Positions 16,712 through 26,768 of a stretch of DNA of 64,000 nt are shown in pieces (the first letter of the stretch is position 1; each line of letters starts with the position of its first letter). Under the pieces are notes generated by a model that did no database searches, was not told the origin of the DNA, and was given only the letters and a program-made list of their open reading frames with translations. Source of the DNA: Sva-07 sp963741755 (lineage in GTDB: Bacteria; Actinomycetota; Acidimicrobiia; Acidimicrobiales; Ilumatobacteraceae); the NCBI GenBank assembly GCA_963741755.1, contig CAVUJG010000018.1, positions 62,001 to 126,000 on the forward strand, written 5' to 3'. A program made the position numbers and the translations under genes.

Positions 16712-19700
16712 TCAGGAGGTCGTCGGATTGAGGAGTTCTCGGCGTAGGGCGAGGAGTTTGGGGGCGGGTTCTCCGTCGGACCAGGGGTCGGCGACCAGCA
16801 CCCGTTCGTACGACTCCCACTCCTGGCGCACACCGGCGAGGTCGCCGGCCCGGGCGTGGGCTTGCATCCGCAACGCGATCAGCTCTTCGTGGCCGGGGAG
16901 CACTCGCAATCCCTTGCCGGTCGCCCAGAACACCCCGTCGGTGTCGCCGAGCGACAGGGCATGAGCGGCGAACTCGGCGGTGGCGGTGATCGCCAGCAGC
17001 ACGAGGTTCGACGTGATCCCCTCGGCATCGGGCCACAGATAGCTGGTGCCGGCGAACGGCATGTCGCGCACCAACTCGACCGCGGGCCGCAGCGTCTCGA
17101 TCGCCTGACTCGGTGGCTGGACGCGAGCGTGAGCCAGGCGATCCTCCACGAGATCGGAGTCGGTGACGACGAGATCATGGACCGGAAGCTGCTCGGTCAG
17201 CGTGCGCGCCACCCACTCCTCGCCATCCGGCGGCGGCACCAGCCGGGCGAGCGCTCGCCGCGCCTCGGACACCACGTTGGCGAACGTCGCGTCGCGCACG
17301 TCGAGATCCCACAGCGCCGTGCGTGCACCGGTGCGCGTGGCCCGGTCGCGGTGGGTGGTCAGCCACGCGATCAGCTCGACGGTCTTCGATCGCTCGAAGT
17401 TGCCCGCTTCGCCCGAACGTGCGTGCACGGTCACACCGCCGAGCAGACCGACCACGATCTCGTGCGGTCGGGGTTCGAATTCCGGTGGTGCCGGCTTGGC
17501 GGCCTCGTCCTCGGCCCACTGGAGCTCGACGACGGGATCGACCGACTCCAACTCGCGGTCTGCGTCGGTGAGGAGTTCGTTGATCTCGGCGAGGTCCGAC
17601 TCGCTCACGCCGACCGGAGTGAGTTCGATCGACGTGCCGAACGCCTCGAAGCTCCATCCGTCGGGACGAGCGACCAGCTGCGCCGGCGCGGATGCCACGT
17701 GGCGGTACTCGTCGGCCACGACCACCGCCACCCCGTGACCCGCCGCAGGCAAGCTGCCATCGCTGCACACGTCGGCCCCGTCGTCGGCCGACCCGAGCAG
17801 CACGACGGCGGGCTCCCACATCTCGCCGCCCGTTCGCAGCGACCGCAACTCGAACGACGACCGCTCGTTGACGGCGGTCGTGCCCACCAACGAACACGCC
17901 AACTCCAGCGCAGCGTCGGCCGAGCGGGTTCGGTGCGCGCTGCGATGGTTCAGCAACGCTGCGTCGGGAAGCGACACGGCGACGAGATGGGCGACCTCGG
18001 CGAACAGCGACGACGCCAGACCGGCGGCCAGGGCGGTGACCACCTCGTCGGCCTGATCGGCTCGAGCCACGACGGCGAGCACCCCGCAGGCCTCGAGGTC
18101 GACGAGCAGCTCGTTGCCGGCCGACGTCACGCCGAGCTGCACGAGTGCCACGCACGGCTGGCCGACCTGGCGCGCATCCTCGCCGAGGATCTCGATCGGC
18201 ACCTCGGCGCCGAGCCGCCACGACTGACCGTCCGCCCGTCCACGGCAGGGGAAGCGATGCAGGCGCCGTCAGGCGAAGCTCGAGATCGCCGTCGGGTGAC
18301 ACCTCGATCCAACCGATCTGGCTGCCGGTGTCGATCAGCGATCGAGCGGCCGCCCGGCACGCCACGTCGGCACGAAGCACCCGCTCGCCGGCGTCGATCG
18401 TGCGCAGCCGGCGTTCCGTTCGGGCGACCTCCTCGCGGGGCTCGGGAACCCGATGGCGCGGCATCGCGGCGCGCAGACGTTGGCGCCGCCGGACTCCGAC
18501 GAGCGCCAACACTCCTGCCGCCAGCAACGCAGCGTGTTCGAGCCGGATCGGAGAGGGTGCCTCGGGAGCCGGCGCGTCCGCGGGCGGGTCGGCCGCAGGG
18601 CTGCCCGATGGATCGGCCGGTGCGACCTCGGTTGTGGTGGTGGAGGGCGTTGAGGTGGTGGGGGTTGAGGTGGCGGTCGACGACGTCGACATCGTGGTCG
18701 TCGTCGGGGTGAGGGGGAGCGGCTTCGTCCACGGGTTCGTCGACCGCTGGTGCAGCCTCGGCCGCGGGCGGGGGAGCATCGACCGGCGTCTGTCGGCACC
18801 GGATGGCGCGTCGGCCGGCTCGGGCGCGGCCGGCTCGACAGCGACCGGCTCGGTCGTCGCTGGTTCGTCGTCGGCGAGGTCGAGTTCCCAGCCGGGCAGG
18901 ATCAGGTTCGGATCGTCGAACGTGCGACCTCCGCCCATGTCGTCGCCGGCGTTGCGCTCCCAGATCTCGGGCCACGCGGTCGGATCGCCGAGTTGCTCGT
19001 CGGCGATGTCCCACAACGTGTCGCCCGGCTCGACGGTGTAGTCGGGCGCCGCCGCCGACTCGATCACCGGCGGAGGTGTCGCGACGGAACCCGACGCTGC
19101 GATCCCGGCAGGAAGGCGCAACGTCCAGCCGACCTCGATGTAGGCGGGGTTGGTGAAGCGCTGCCCACCGGGCATCACCTCGCCGAGATTCGCGTCGATG
19201 ATCGCGTCGGCGATCTCGAGGACTCGCTCCGAATCGCCGGCCGCCAGGTCGACGGCGATCGAGTAGATCGACTCACCCGACGCCACGACGTGGATCGGTC
19301 CTTCGGACTGGCTCGGCGCCGTCGCTGCACGTGTTTCGGCGATGCCGTACATCGTCGACGTCATCGCCACGACCGGTTCGCTCGAACGAGGCTGCCGGCG
19401 CCGCTCGGGCGCCGAGCGTCGAGGCCAGCGACGTCGCCGACGTCATCATCGGCAGCACCGCCACGAGCCCGACGGCGATGAACCGGGCGGTCGGCTGCGC
19501 CCAGCCCACGCCGCGCACGTCGGGGAGCGACAGGCCGTGGTGGCGGACGGCATGCACGACCTCGACGATCGTCGTCACGATGATCACCACCAGCGCCACC
19601 CACACCACACACAGGCTCAACCGGATGATGCCGTCGATCACCGTGTCGTCGGCGAGCGGGCCCGACAGCGCGTCGCCGACGTCGTTCGATCCCCACTCCC

Positions 19701-19851
19701 ACGGGGGATCAGCCCCGGCGAGCGGATTTGCGGATCCGAACCGGGATCGCGACACGGCAATCAGACCGATCGGCACCACGACGACCATCACGAGCAGCGC
19801 GGCGACCGACGCAGCGAAGCGGGACCATCGGTGCGGATCGCGTTCGCTCAC
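16712..19851 (-). CDS. large membrane protein: three N-terminal helices, two LysM domains, C-terminal BTAD-like domain (frameshifted)
   Basis: GTG 19851 follows an excellent ribosome site (AGGAGGG). N-terminal helices include AALLVMVVVVPIGLIAVS, LCVVWVALVVIIVTTIV and FIAVGLVAVLPMM. Two LysM domains follow (VVASGESIYSIAVDLAAG; YTVEPGDTLWDIADEQLG), then a Thr/Pro-rich linker, another helix (AALLAAGVLALVGV) and about 480 residues ending in a SARP/BTAD-type helical region (YLWPDAEG...LIALRMQAHARAGDLAGVRQEWESYERVL). The frame shifts near 19380 and 18230, with a compensated pair near 18730-18790. The whole is about 1046 codons. It follows the Tad genes, so a role in anchoring the pilus to the wall or sensing it is plausible but unproven. 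Confidence 0.65.
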
Positions 19852-19936
19852 GTGCCCTCCTGTCCCTTCGGTTCGATGTGGCCGGCGCCCGCCACCCCAC
19901 CAGTGGGATGCGTGACCGCGAGAAGGGAAACACCGC

Positions 19937-20363
19937 TCACGGCGCCCGCTCCGCTCGAACCGTGCCGGCACCGGTGACCGTGCGTCCGTCGTCGACGATC
20001 GACACCGTCACCGACACGCTGTCCGTCAGCCACCTCGACCGACGTGACGCTGCCATCGACTCCGTAGGACGCGAACAGCGCCCCAGCCGTCGCGGTCGCT
20101 GCGCTGGTCGCGGCCGCAGGGTCGATCAGGGTGCTGCCCGATCGCAGATCGGTCACTGCCGCCGACTGAGCGCCGGATCGGGCGGCCTGGAACGCGATCG
20201 ATTGCGCCGCCGACCGATTGGACACGCCTCGGTCGACGTCACGGGCCAGCCACACCAGCCCGAGGAACGTGAACGCGAAGATCAATGCGATCCCGGCGAC
20301 CAATCCAGCGCCCCGATCTCCTCGCATGCGATCGCGGCCTCGACCTCGGCGCGGCGTCGTCAC
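19937..20363 (-). CDS. TadE/TadG-like pilus assembly protein (frameshift near end)
   Basis: GTG 20363 overlaps the stop of the preceding gene (GTGA). A basic N-terminus ends in RGAGLVAGIALIFAFTFLGLVW, a single pseudopilin-like helix, followed by an extracellular domain of about 100 residues. The frame fails after SVTSVEVADG; shifted by one, it continues VSVTVSIVDDGRTVTGAG and stops at TGA 19939-19937, which is a typical strand-rich end. It is a minor pseudopilin of the Tad system. Confidence 0.65.
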
Positions 20364-20788
20364 GGCGACTCCTCGGTCGCTCGGAGCGGATCGATCGCAG
20401 CGAACGCTGTCGCCGTGTTCGGACCGGTCGAGGGCGGGTCGATCAACTCGAGGCCGTCGGCAGAGACCGTGCACGACACCGTCACGGCCACCTGGCCGCC
20501 GGGCCGGAAGTCGGACAGATCGACCGCCACGCTCGGCGACGAACACGACGATGGGTCGACGAGCATCGCCCGGCCGACCTCCTCGGCGGCGGCCACCGCG
20601 GCCGGCCCCGATCGTTCCTGCGCGGCAGCCTGCGCCGCCGACTCGGCGGCACTCTGCACCGTCGCTCGGCTGTCGACGCCACGGCCGAGGAACACGATGA
20701 CCACCGCCAGTCCAATTGCCGCAGGTGTCAGCAACGCCAGCCCCAACGCATCGGACGATCCGTCGTCGCGACGGAGGCGGCGGCTCAT
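20360..20788 (-). CDS. TadE-like minor pseudopilin
   Basis: A 142-residue protein with a basic N-terminus, one hydrophobic helix (ALGLALLTPAAIGLAVVIVFLGR), an Ala-rich amphipathic region typical of TadE (ATVQSAAESAAQAAAQERSG) and a strand-rich C-terminal domain with paired cysteines (SSCSSP; VSCTVS). It overlaps both neighbours by 4 bp, so it is translated as part of the Tad operon. Confidence 0.75.
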   Translation of the reverse strand: MSRRLRRDDGSSDALGLALLTPAAIGLAVVIVFLGRGVDSRATVQSAAESAAQAAAQERSGPAAVAAAEEVGRAMLVDPSSCSSPSVAVDLSDFRPGGQVAVTVSCTVSADGLELIDPPSTGPNTATAFAAIDPLRATEESP

Positions 20789-21195
20789 GGCGTGAGCTCC
20801 TCGATCGGCACCGCGGAGGTGACCGAGAGGTCGTTCGTGGTCCCGCGGATGATGCCGGGAGCGTCGCCGGTGATGGTGACCGTCACGACACCGCCGGTCG
20901 AGCCGACGTTCACGACGACGTTGCGCAGATCGGTGTCGGCCTCCAGGATCGCAGTGGCCGACGCCTGCGCGTCGCCGGCGGCGACGCCGGACCGGGCGAC
21001 CAACGCCGCGGTGTCACGGGCGACGACTCGAGCCTCGGTGCGAGCGTGGCTCCACAACGCCGCTTGGAACGCGGCGAACGCGAGGAACACGAACATCGGG
21101 GTGAGCAACGCCACCGCCAACGACGTGGCCGCCCCTCGATCCCCCCGCAGCCGGCGCGGCGGGGCTGCGTCGGGTTGCACCGCTGCCTCGATCAC
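20785..21195 (-). CDS. TadE-family pilus assembly protein
   Basis: GTG 21195 is chosen; the frame is open further upstream but reads as Arg/His-rich noise. The protein has RGAATSLAVALLTPMFVFLAFAAFQAALW as its pseudopilin helix, then a helix (TEARVVARDTAALVARSG) and a small strand-rich domain (VVVNVGSTGGVVTVTITGD). The stop overlaps the next start by 4 bp. It is one of three minor pseudopilin-like genes in a row, as in other actinobacterial Tad loci. Confidence 0.75.
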   Translation of the reverse strand: MIEAAVQPDAAPPRRLRGDRGAATSLAVALLTPMFVFLAFAAFQAALWSHARTEARVVARDTAALVARSGVAAGDAQASATAILEADTDLRNVVVNVGSTGGVVTVTITGDAPGIIRGTTNDLSVTSAVPIEELTP

Positions 21196-21215
21196 GCCGG
21201 TCCGCCGATTCGACG

Positions 21216-21440
21216 TCAGGGGGCCGAGGGTGACTGGACCGGCGTGCTCGCCGTGTCGCGGATCTGGCTCCAGATGATCGCGGCGACCACGGCCACGCTG
21301 ATGGCCGCCGCGGCGTACCACAGCACCTGCTCGATCGAGACGGCGCCTCGATCGTCCGGACGGTCGGCCGCGGGGTGCACGCCGAACGTGCGGGTGACGA
21401 CGGCGATCACGCTGGTCAGCATCAACATCGGATCGTGCAT
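21216..21440 (-). CDS. flp: Flp-type pilin (small Tad pilin)
   Basis: A 74-residue protein with a good ribosome site (AGAGGAA) before ATG 21440. The cleavage region DDRG/AVSIEQVLWYAAAA matches Flp prepilins, with Glu at +5, although +6 is Gln rather than Tyr. The following helix AAISVAVVAAIIW forms the filament core, and a short polar tail follows. It sits between tadC and the TadE-like genes, the usual place for the structural pilin in this type of operon. Confidence 0.75.
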   Translation of the reverse strand: MHDPMLMLTSVIAVVTRTFGVHPAADRPDDRGAVSIEQVLWYAAAAISVAVVAAIIWSQIRDTASTPVQSPSAP

Positions 21441-21499
21441 GGTCGGGTTCCTCTCGGTGGCGGGTGTGGTGGCGGCTTCGGTGCGGGTTTTGGTGATGG

Positions 21500-22387
21500 T
21501 CAGTTGAGGTTGAGGGCGGGATAGATGATCAAGGCCATGAACAGCAGGGCCATGGCAACGAGGGGAGGGGTGACCTTGTCGTTGCGCACGCGGGCGTCGG
21601 CCTCCTGCTCGGCGGCGAGCGTGGAGCGCAAGGTGGCGCACTTCGCGGTGAGGCTGCGCGCAACGGGCGCTCCTTCTGCCGCCGACAGCGTGGCGGTCGC
21701 GGCGACCTGTTCGAGTTCGACGATGCCGTAGTCGTCGGCCACCCAGTCGAGTGCTCGCACCAGGCTCTGGCCGGTGGTGCCGGCCTCACGCATCGCTCGT
21801 CGCAGCTCGCGGAAGAGCAGCCCGTCGCCCGCCCGGGCCGCCTGGTCGAGTGCACCTTCGTACCCGGTGTTGCCCGCCAGCAGCATCGTCACCATGTCGA
21901 GGTAAGCGCCGAGCTGGTGACGCAGGTCGACGGCGACCTCGGCACTGGCCGCCATTGTCGTGGAATGCACGAGCAGCGGCGCCACGATCGCGCAGGCGAT
22001 CGAGAGCACTGCCGGGATCCAGAGTCCGAGCGACACGACGCCGATCGCCTGGAGCATCGCGAGCACGAGCGCCGGGATCACCAGTCCGCCGAGCGCGGCG
22101 AGTGCGAGGTAGCCGACGTGTGTCTCGACGGTGCGGCCGACGAGACGCAGCGGCCGAGTCCACGCTCGGGTCCACGTCGACGCCCCGCGCCGGTCGACGA
22201 ACGAGCCGACGCTGACGACCAGGCCTGGTGCGTTCGGTGTCGACACCGACGCGATCACGCCGGGTCGATGCAGGTACGCCATGGCGCGCTGGAGCGTCGG
22301 ACGAGGTTGGCGCCAGCCGGTGAGCACCAACCACATGGCGGCGCAGAACACGATGCTGCACAACACCAGCACCCCGACCGGTCGCAT
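21500..22387 (-). CDS. tadC: Tad pilus inner-membrane protein TadC
   Basis: About 295 residues with a T2SSF/GspF domain (YLDMVTMLLAGNTGYEGALDQAA... LFRELRRAMREAG... RALDWVADDYG) and membrane helices at both ends (LVIPALVLAMLQAIG; PPLVAMALLFMALIIYP). ATG 22387 overlaps the TadB stop by 1 nt; GTG 22390 is equally possible. TadC pairs with TadB as the membrane platform driven by the CpaF ATPase. Confidence 0.9.
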   Translation of the reverse strand: MRPVGVLVLCSIVFCAAMWLVLTGWRQPRPTLQRAMAYLHRPGVIASVSTPNAPGLVVSVGSFVDRRGASTWTRAWTRPLRLVGRTVETHVGYLALAALGGLVIPALVLAMLQAIGVVSLGLWIPAVLSIACAIVAPLLVHSTTMAASAEVAVDLRHQLGAYLDMVTMLLAGNTGYEGALDQAARAGDGLLFRELRRAMREAGTTGQSLVRALDWVADDYGIVELEQVAATATLSAAEGAPVARSLTAKCATLRSTLAAEQEADARVRNDKVTPPLVAMALLFMALIIYPALNLN

Positions 22388-23235
22388 CACCGGCTCGCCC
22401 GTGGTGCGTCGGCGGTTCCGGCGGTGAGGAATCGGCTGGGTCGGGGGAAACGCGCGAGGCGTTGTACTCGCATCAGCAGAACGGCATAGATCGCCAGGAC
22501 GAGGCCGAGGAACAGCTGTCCTGCGGCGGTGTCGTACGCCTCGAGGTACTCGGCGCGCCCGAACACCAGCAGCCCGACCACGAGCGAACCCATGATCACC
22601 GTCAGCAGTGTGACTTCGCGCTGGATCGGCGCCCGTTCGGCCTCGACCAGTCGGCGACGGTCGGACTGCCGTCGGGCCTGTTCCGCGAGCGACCCCAGGA
22701 CCGCCGCGGTGCGGGCACCGCGCTGCACGGCGATCAGCAGTCCCGCGGCGACGAGGTCACCGAGCGGATCGTCGATGTCGTCGGCGAAGCGGCGGAACAC
22801 GATCGCCGGATCCTGGCGACCGAGCCCCGCGGCCAACCGACGAACCTGCGGCCTGATCGCCGCCGGGCACGTCGCCACCGTGGCGTTGATCGCACCGACC
22901 GGTTGGTCGCCGGCGATCAACACGTCGCGCAGGTTCTCGATCCACGACGCAAGCGCGTCGATGCGCTGCAGGTCGCTGACACCGCCGACGTCACGTTGCT
23001 GCCACGCACCGATCGCAAACCAGCAGCCCACCGCAACGATCACGGCAGCGACCAGCCAACCCGACGCAGCGACCACGGCGAGGGCGGCGGCTCCTGTTCC
23101 GGCGAGCCGAATCCCCATGCCGGGCGTGGGCGTCGAGCGTGGTCGCGGGGCGATGTCGTCATCGGCCATGATCACGACCACGGCGAGCACCCCGGCGATC
23201 GTCGAGACGACCAGCAGCGCGACGTCGAGGCTCAT
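22387..23235 (-). CDS. tadB: Tad pilus inner-membrane protein TadB
   Basis: ATG 23235 overlaps the cpaF stop by 4 bp (ATGA) and gives a protein of about 282 residues. It shows an N-terminal helix (SLDVALLVVSTIAGVLAVVVIM), a T2SSF domain (LASWIENLRDVLIAGDQPVGAI; GLLIAVQRGARTAAVLGSLAEQAR) and C-terminal helices (EVTLLTVIMGSLVVGLLVFG; LFLGLVLAIYAVLLM). Length and layout are normal for TadB. Confidence 0.9.
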   Translation of the reverse strand: MSLDVALLVVSTIAGVLAVVVIMADDDIAPRPRSTPTPGMGIRLAGTGAAALAVVAASGWLVAAVIVAVGCWFAIGAWQQRDVGGVSDLQRIDALASWIENLRDVLIAGDQPVGAINATVATCPAAIRPQVRRLAAGLGRQDPAIVFRRFADDIDDPLGDLVAAGLLIAVQRGARTAAVLGSLAEQARRQSDRRRLVEAERAPIQREVTLLTVIMGSLVVGLLVFGRAEYLEAYDTAAGQLFLGLVLAIYAVLLMRVQRLARFPRPSRFLTAGTADAPRASR

Positions 23236-24632
23236 CTCGGGTCGCCTTCGACGGCGAACAACTCGGCGGGATACCCCGCGAGACGGAGGCGGTTCAGGTG
23301 TCGTTGGGACAACGGCGCCACCTGAACCAGTTGATCGTGGTGGTCGATCGCCCACACCTCCGTGCTCGACACGCCGCCGGCCTCACCGAGCCCGCCGACC
23401 TCGATGATCGAGGTCACTCGACGCACCGCGCCCTGGTCCTCGACTGCATTGCGCACCAGGTCGATGTGGACCACGAAATCGACGGTCTGGGCGATGAGGC
23501 TGTTGACGGCGAACTCGGGCAGGCTCGTGTTCGACTTCGACACGTAGTACGCAAGCCGCTGGAGGACGATGTCCGCCGTGTGCGCGTGGATGGTCGCCAA
23601 CGACCCTCGTTTGCACATCGATGCCACGTCGAGCATGTCGAGCGCCTCGTCCTCGACGAGTTCGCCGACCACGACACGGTCGGGATTCAGCCGGCGGGTC
23701 AACTCGACGAGCTGGCGCGTCGTGATCTCGCCCTGACCCTCGGCGTTCGCATGGCGGGTGAACAACGCCGGTGCGTCGGGATGGCGAGGGTCGTCCTCCA
23801 GACGCAACTCGAGCAGGTTCTTCTCGACGGTGATGATGCGTTCGAGCGGCGACACCTCGCCGAGCAGCTCGGTCAAGAGCGTCGTCTTGCCCGCACCGGG
23901 CGGCCCGGACACCAGGATCGTGAACCCGCAGCGCACCAGCGCGCGTAGCCGTGCGACGAGCGAGTGCGGGAACAGCCCGAGTTCGGCGAGCCCGGTGAGG
24001 CCGACCTGGCGGACCACGAAGCGGCGGATCGCCATGCGTGGATGCGTCGAGACACCGTGCTCGCCGCTGCCGCCCAGCACCATCACGATGCGCGCCCCGT
24101 CGCGCGACTGGAGCGTCAGCATGGGCGACGACGTGTCGAGGCGACCCTCGCCGGTGCCGGTCATGCGCAACGCCATTCGTTTCTGGAACGACGTCAACTC
24201 GGCCGCCGACGCCCACAGCCGGCCGACATCGACCTTGCGGCCATCGGTGTAGGTGACCCACGTCGAGTCGGGACCGTTGACGTCGACTTCCTCGACCATC
24301 GGATCGCTCAGGTAGGGCTCGAGCGGGCCGGCGCCCGTGAGTTCGGCCACCACCCGAGCGCGCACATGGTGTTCCTCGTGCTGCGCAAGCGGACGGGAGC
24401 CGCGTTGCAGCCGCTCCTCGTTGAGCGACGTGACCTCGTCGCTGATCCACGCGCCGACCAACAACTGCTGCCGACGCTCGTCGCCGGCCAAGGCCGTGCC
24501 GGTCGTTCGCGACGCGCTCCGAGCGCTGTCGTCGTGTTCGATCGCTTCGATCAGCCGGTCGGCAACCCGGTCGGTGACGAGGGTGACCGCTTGGTCGAGC
24601 TCGTCGATCTGGTCATCGATTCGAACGGTCAT
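23232..24632 (-). CDS. cpaF: Tad pilus ATPase CpaF/TadA
   Basis: A 466-residue GspE-family ATPase that energises Flp pilus assembly. It carries the CpaF N-domain, the VNGPDSTWVTYTDGRK segment, Walker A GPPGAGKTTLL, the Asp box ITVEKNLLELRL, the Walker B-like VVVGELVEDEALDML and the His box SLATIHAHTAD. ATG 24632 overlaps the upstream stop by 4 bp. In-frame sequence further upstream belongs to the overlapping gene. It is intact, unlike pilB. Confidence 0.95.
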   Translation of the reverse strand: MTVRIDDQIDELDQAVTLVTDRVADRLIEAIEHDDSARSASRTTGTALAGDERRQQLLVGAWISDEVTSLNEERLQRGSRPLAQHEEHHVRARVVAELTGAGPLEPYLSDPMVEEVDVNGPDSTWVTYTDGRKVDVGRLWASAAELTSFQKRMALRMTGTGEGRLDTSSPMLTLQSRDGARIVMVLGGSGEHGVSTHPRMAIRRFVVRQVGLTGLAELGLFPHSLVARLRALVRCGFTILVSGPPGAGKTTLLTELLGEVSPLERIITVEKNLLELRLEDDPRHPDAPALFTRHANAEGQGEITTRQLVELTRRLNPDRVVVGELVEDEALDMLDVASMCKRGSLATIHAHTADIVLQRLAYYVSKSNTSLPEFAVNSLIAQTVDFVVHIDLVRNAVEDQGAVRRVTSIIEVGGLGEAGGVSSTEVWAIDHHDQLVQVAPLSQRHLNRLRLAGYPAELFAVEGDPR

Positions 24633-25441
24633 GGCGAGTCGCCTTCGGACCCGATGCCTGCGGCAGCGGTGAACGGCCGACCCGTGGCCGCGATGTCGGC
24701 CAGTTGGGTGGCCACCCTGGCGGCGTCGCGCATCAACGGAAGTCGCCGAAGTCGCTTCGCCGAGACTCCAGCGCGACCGGCGAGTGTGGCGGCCGTCAAC
24801 GGATCGTCCGCAAGCGACACCGTGTGATGCACCGTGTCGGGAACCGCCTCGTCGAGGAACGCTCCGATCTCGGCAGGATCGAACGGCGACGTCCCGATCA
24901 CGGCGAGCACGAACGTGGCGTCGAGGTGGGCGAGTTCTTCCACCGTCTCGACGAGCCGATCGATGCGCACCGTCGCGGCAGCGGCGGATGCGGTCGCCTG
25001 ACGATGTACGACGACGATCGCGTCGGCCGCACGAAGCGCCGGCGACGGCGGTTGCCCGTTGCGGTGGGCGCCGACGTCGGCCAGCACGGTGGTCGGTGAG
25101 GCGGCGAGTGCTGGAATGACGACCACCGCGGCCTCCTCGACGGCTCGGTGAGCGGCTCGGGCCCGCACGGCCGTGGCGACGAAGCGGACGCCGGAGTCGC
25201 TGCGACGGGCCATGGCATCGACCGTTTCGAGCACGGACCGGTGATCTCGCCCGGCGTCGGTGCCGGCGTTGGCGACGATGGTCGCCAGCGATGGCTGCGC
25301 CGGGACGTCGAGCCATCCCGCCAGCGAGCCGCCGCCCGGGTCGGCCTCGAGGACGAGGACGTCGCGGTCCGTCGGCCAACCCGAAGCGATCGCGACGGTG
25401 GTGGTGGTCGTCGCATCGCCGACCACAGCGATGATGGTCAC
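24629..25441 (-). CDS. CpaE/MinD-like protein with degenerate P-loop
   Basis: GTG 25441 overlaps the cpaB stop (GTGA). The fold is MinD/ParA-like: N-terminal IIAVVGDATTTTT where GxxGKT(T/S) is expected, then DVLVLEADPGGGSLAGWLDVP, the usual ADP..GGSL element of CpaE/SsfA-type proteins, and VLAVIGTSPFDPAEIGAFL near the C-terminus. The signature lysines are absent, so ATP hydrolysis is doubtful. CpaE-type proteins localise Tad pilus assembly. The length is about 270 residues without a receiver domain. Confidence 0.7.
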   Translation of the reverse strand: MTIIAVVGDATTTTTVAIASGWPTDRDVLVLEADPGGGSLAGWLDVPAQPSLATIVANAGTDAGRDHRSVLETVDAMARRSDSGVRFVATAVRARAAHRAVEEAAVVVIPALAASPTTVLADVGAHRNGQPPSPALRAADAIVVVHRQATASAAAATVRIDRLVETVEELAHLDATFVLAVIGTSPFDPAEIGAFLDEAVPDTVHHTVSLADDPLTAATLAGRAGVSAKRLRRLPLMRDAARVATQLADIAATGRPFTAAAGIGSEGDSP

Positions 25442-26127
25442 GACCCGCCGTCCTCGTCTGCGCTCGGTGTGACCGCTGGATCTTCGGACGGCTCGACGAG
25501 GACGACGCGGACGTCGTCGGCCGCAGCGATGGTGGCGGCGTCGGCCGCAGCGACCTCGACCGACAACGACTGCAGTCCGAGCGCCGAGGACGTGTCGGTC
25601 GGCAACCCGACCACCCGTCCCGAGACCGAGGTGGCACCGGCGTCGGTGCCCGAACGATCGGCGGGCACGACGAGCAGGACGGGGGCCCGTTCGCGCAGCC
25701 CGATCGGCAACGAGCCGTCGGCGACCTGGATCGCGACGACCGAGGCGCCGGGTGTGACCAAGGGCGTCGGCTGGAGTGCTTCGGCGGTGACCAGCGAGCC
25801 CGAGACGAGACGCACCTTCGCGTAGCTGCCCACCAGCGAGTCGAGCTGGTCGCCGGCGATCACGTTCACCGTCGAATCGACGTCGACATCGACCGTGCGG
25901 AGCATGTCGGTCGTGATCTGCTCGCCTGCGGGGATGTCGCGCACCGCTTGAACGACCGGCTCCGACGTGTCGAGGTTCGAGTACACCCACAGATTTCCGC
26001 CGATGGCGATGGCTGCGAGTGCCACACCGGCTGCGATCCGGTTACGCCGTCGCGACGCCGGCTGAAAGCCGCGTTCCGCCGACGGCGATGCGGCAACGGT
26101 GCCGCCGGCCGGTCGCGCCGCCGTCAT
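25438..26127 (-). CDS. cpaB: Tad pilus assembly protein CpaB/RcpC (SAF domain)
   Basis: A 229-residue protein with one N-terminal helix (RIAAGVALAAIAIGGNLWVY) and a SAF domain starting VVQAVRDIPAGEQITTDMLRTVDV, followed by RLVSGSLVTAEALQPTP. This is diagnostic for CpaB, the periplasmic component of Tad machines. A Thr/Asp-rich C-terminus (DPAVTPSADEDGGS) ends at TGA 25438. It overlaps both neighbours. Confidence 0.85.
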   Translation of the reverse strand: MTAARPAGGTVAASPSAERGFQPASRRRNRIAAGVALAAIAIGGNLWVYSNLDTSEPVVQAVRDIPAGEQITTDMLRTVDVDVDSTVNVIAGDQLDSLVGSYAKVRLVSGSLVTAEALQPTPLVTPGASVVAIQVADGSLPIGLRERAPVLLVVPADRSGTDAGATSVSGRVVGLPTDTSSALGLQSLSVEVAAADAATIAAADDVRVVLVEPSEDPAVTPSADEDGGS

Positions 26128-26768
26128 GATGGCCCTCCTGCGGTGAACAGCGTCTCGGCGACGGGATCGTGCGCGAGCAGGACGACCCAGGCTCCGGCGA
26201 CCAGGAACGGGCCGAAGGGGATCGTTCGACGCCGCGTGACGAGGCCGACCGTGGCGCCAAGCGCCGCAGCGAGGCAGAGTGCCACTACGCCCAACCGGCC
26301 GTCGACCGTGCCGACGGCAGCGCCGAGCACGATGGCGGCCTTGACGTCACCGAATCCCATCGATGCCGGCGAGACGAGGTGCAGGATCAACACGGGTACG
26401 GCCATGGCGATCGCTCCGCCGGCCACGTCGACCGGCCCCACTTCGCTGCCGTTCGCCGCGCCGACGGCCGAACCAACTGCCAGCGTCGTTGCGAGTCCGA
26501 CAATGGCGGCGATCACCCAGGTATCGGGCAATCTGCGCTGCTCGACGTCGATCACCGCCGCGGGAAGCAGCAGCGCGATCCCTACGGCGCCAGCGAGCGG
26601 CACCGCGCCGACTGCCGCCGCGACAGCCAGGACCATTGCGGCTGATGCGGCGACTCCGGTCTCGAACCGTCGACGCGTGGCGAACGCGCCGATCGACACG
26701 ACGGACCGGCCTGCTGTGGTCGATCGGACGACCGCCCGATCGGGAATCAGTGGTACCCCCACCCGCAT
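26124..26768 (-). CDS. tadV: Tad prepilin peptidase TadV/CpaA
   Basis: A short class of prepilin peptidase without the methylase zinc domain, about 214 residues. Catalytic aspartates are in AAVIDVEQRRLPDTW and MGFGDVKAA (GxGD). Six or so helices are visible. ATG 26768 has a strong ribosome site (GGAAGAGGAG directly upstream). It is the first gene of the Tad operon tadV-cpaB-cpaE-like-cpaF-tadB-tadC-flp-tadE-like genes-LysM/BTAD-like protein. Most junctions overlap by 1-4 bp. Confidence 0.88.
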   Translation of the reverse strand: MRVGVPLIPDRAVVRSTTAGRSVVSIGAFATRRRFETGVAASAAMVLAVAAAVGAVPLAGAVGIALLLPAAVIDVEQRRLPDTWVIAAIVGLATTLAVGSAVGAANGSEVGPVDVAGGAIAMAVPVLILHLVSPASMGFGDVKAAIVLGAAVGTVDGRLGVVALCLAAALGATVGLVTRRRTIPFGPFLVAGAWVVLLAHDPVAETLFTAGGPS

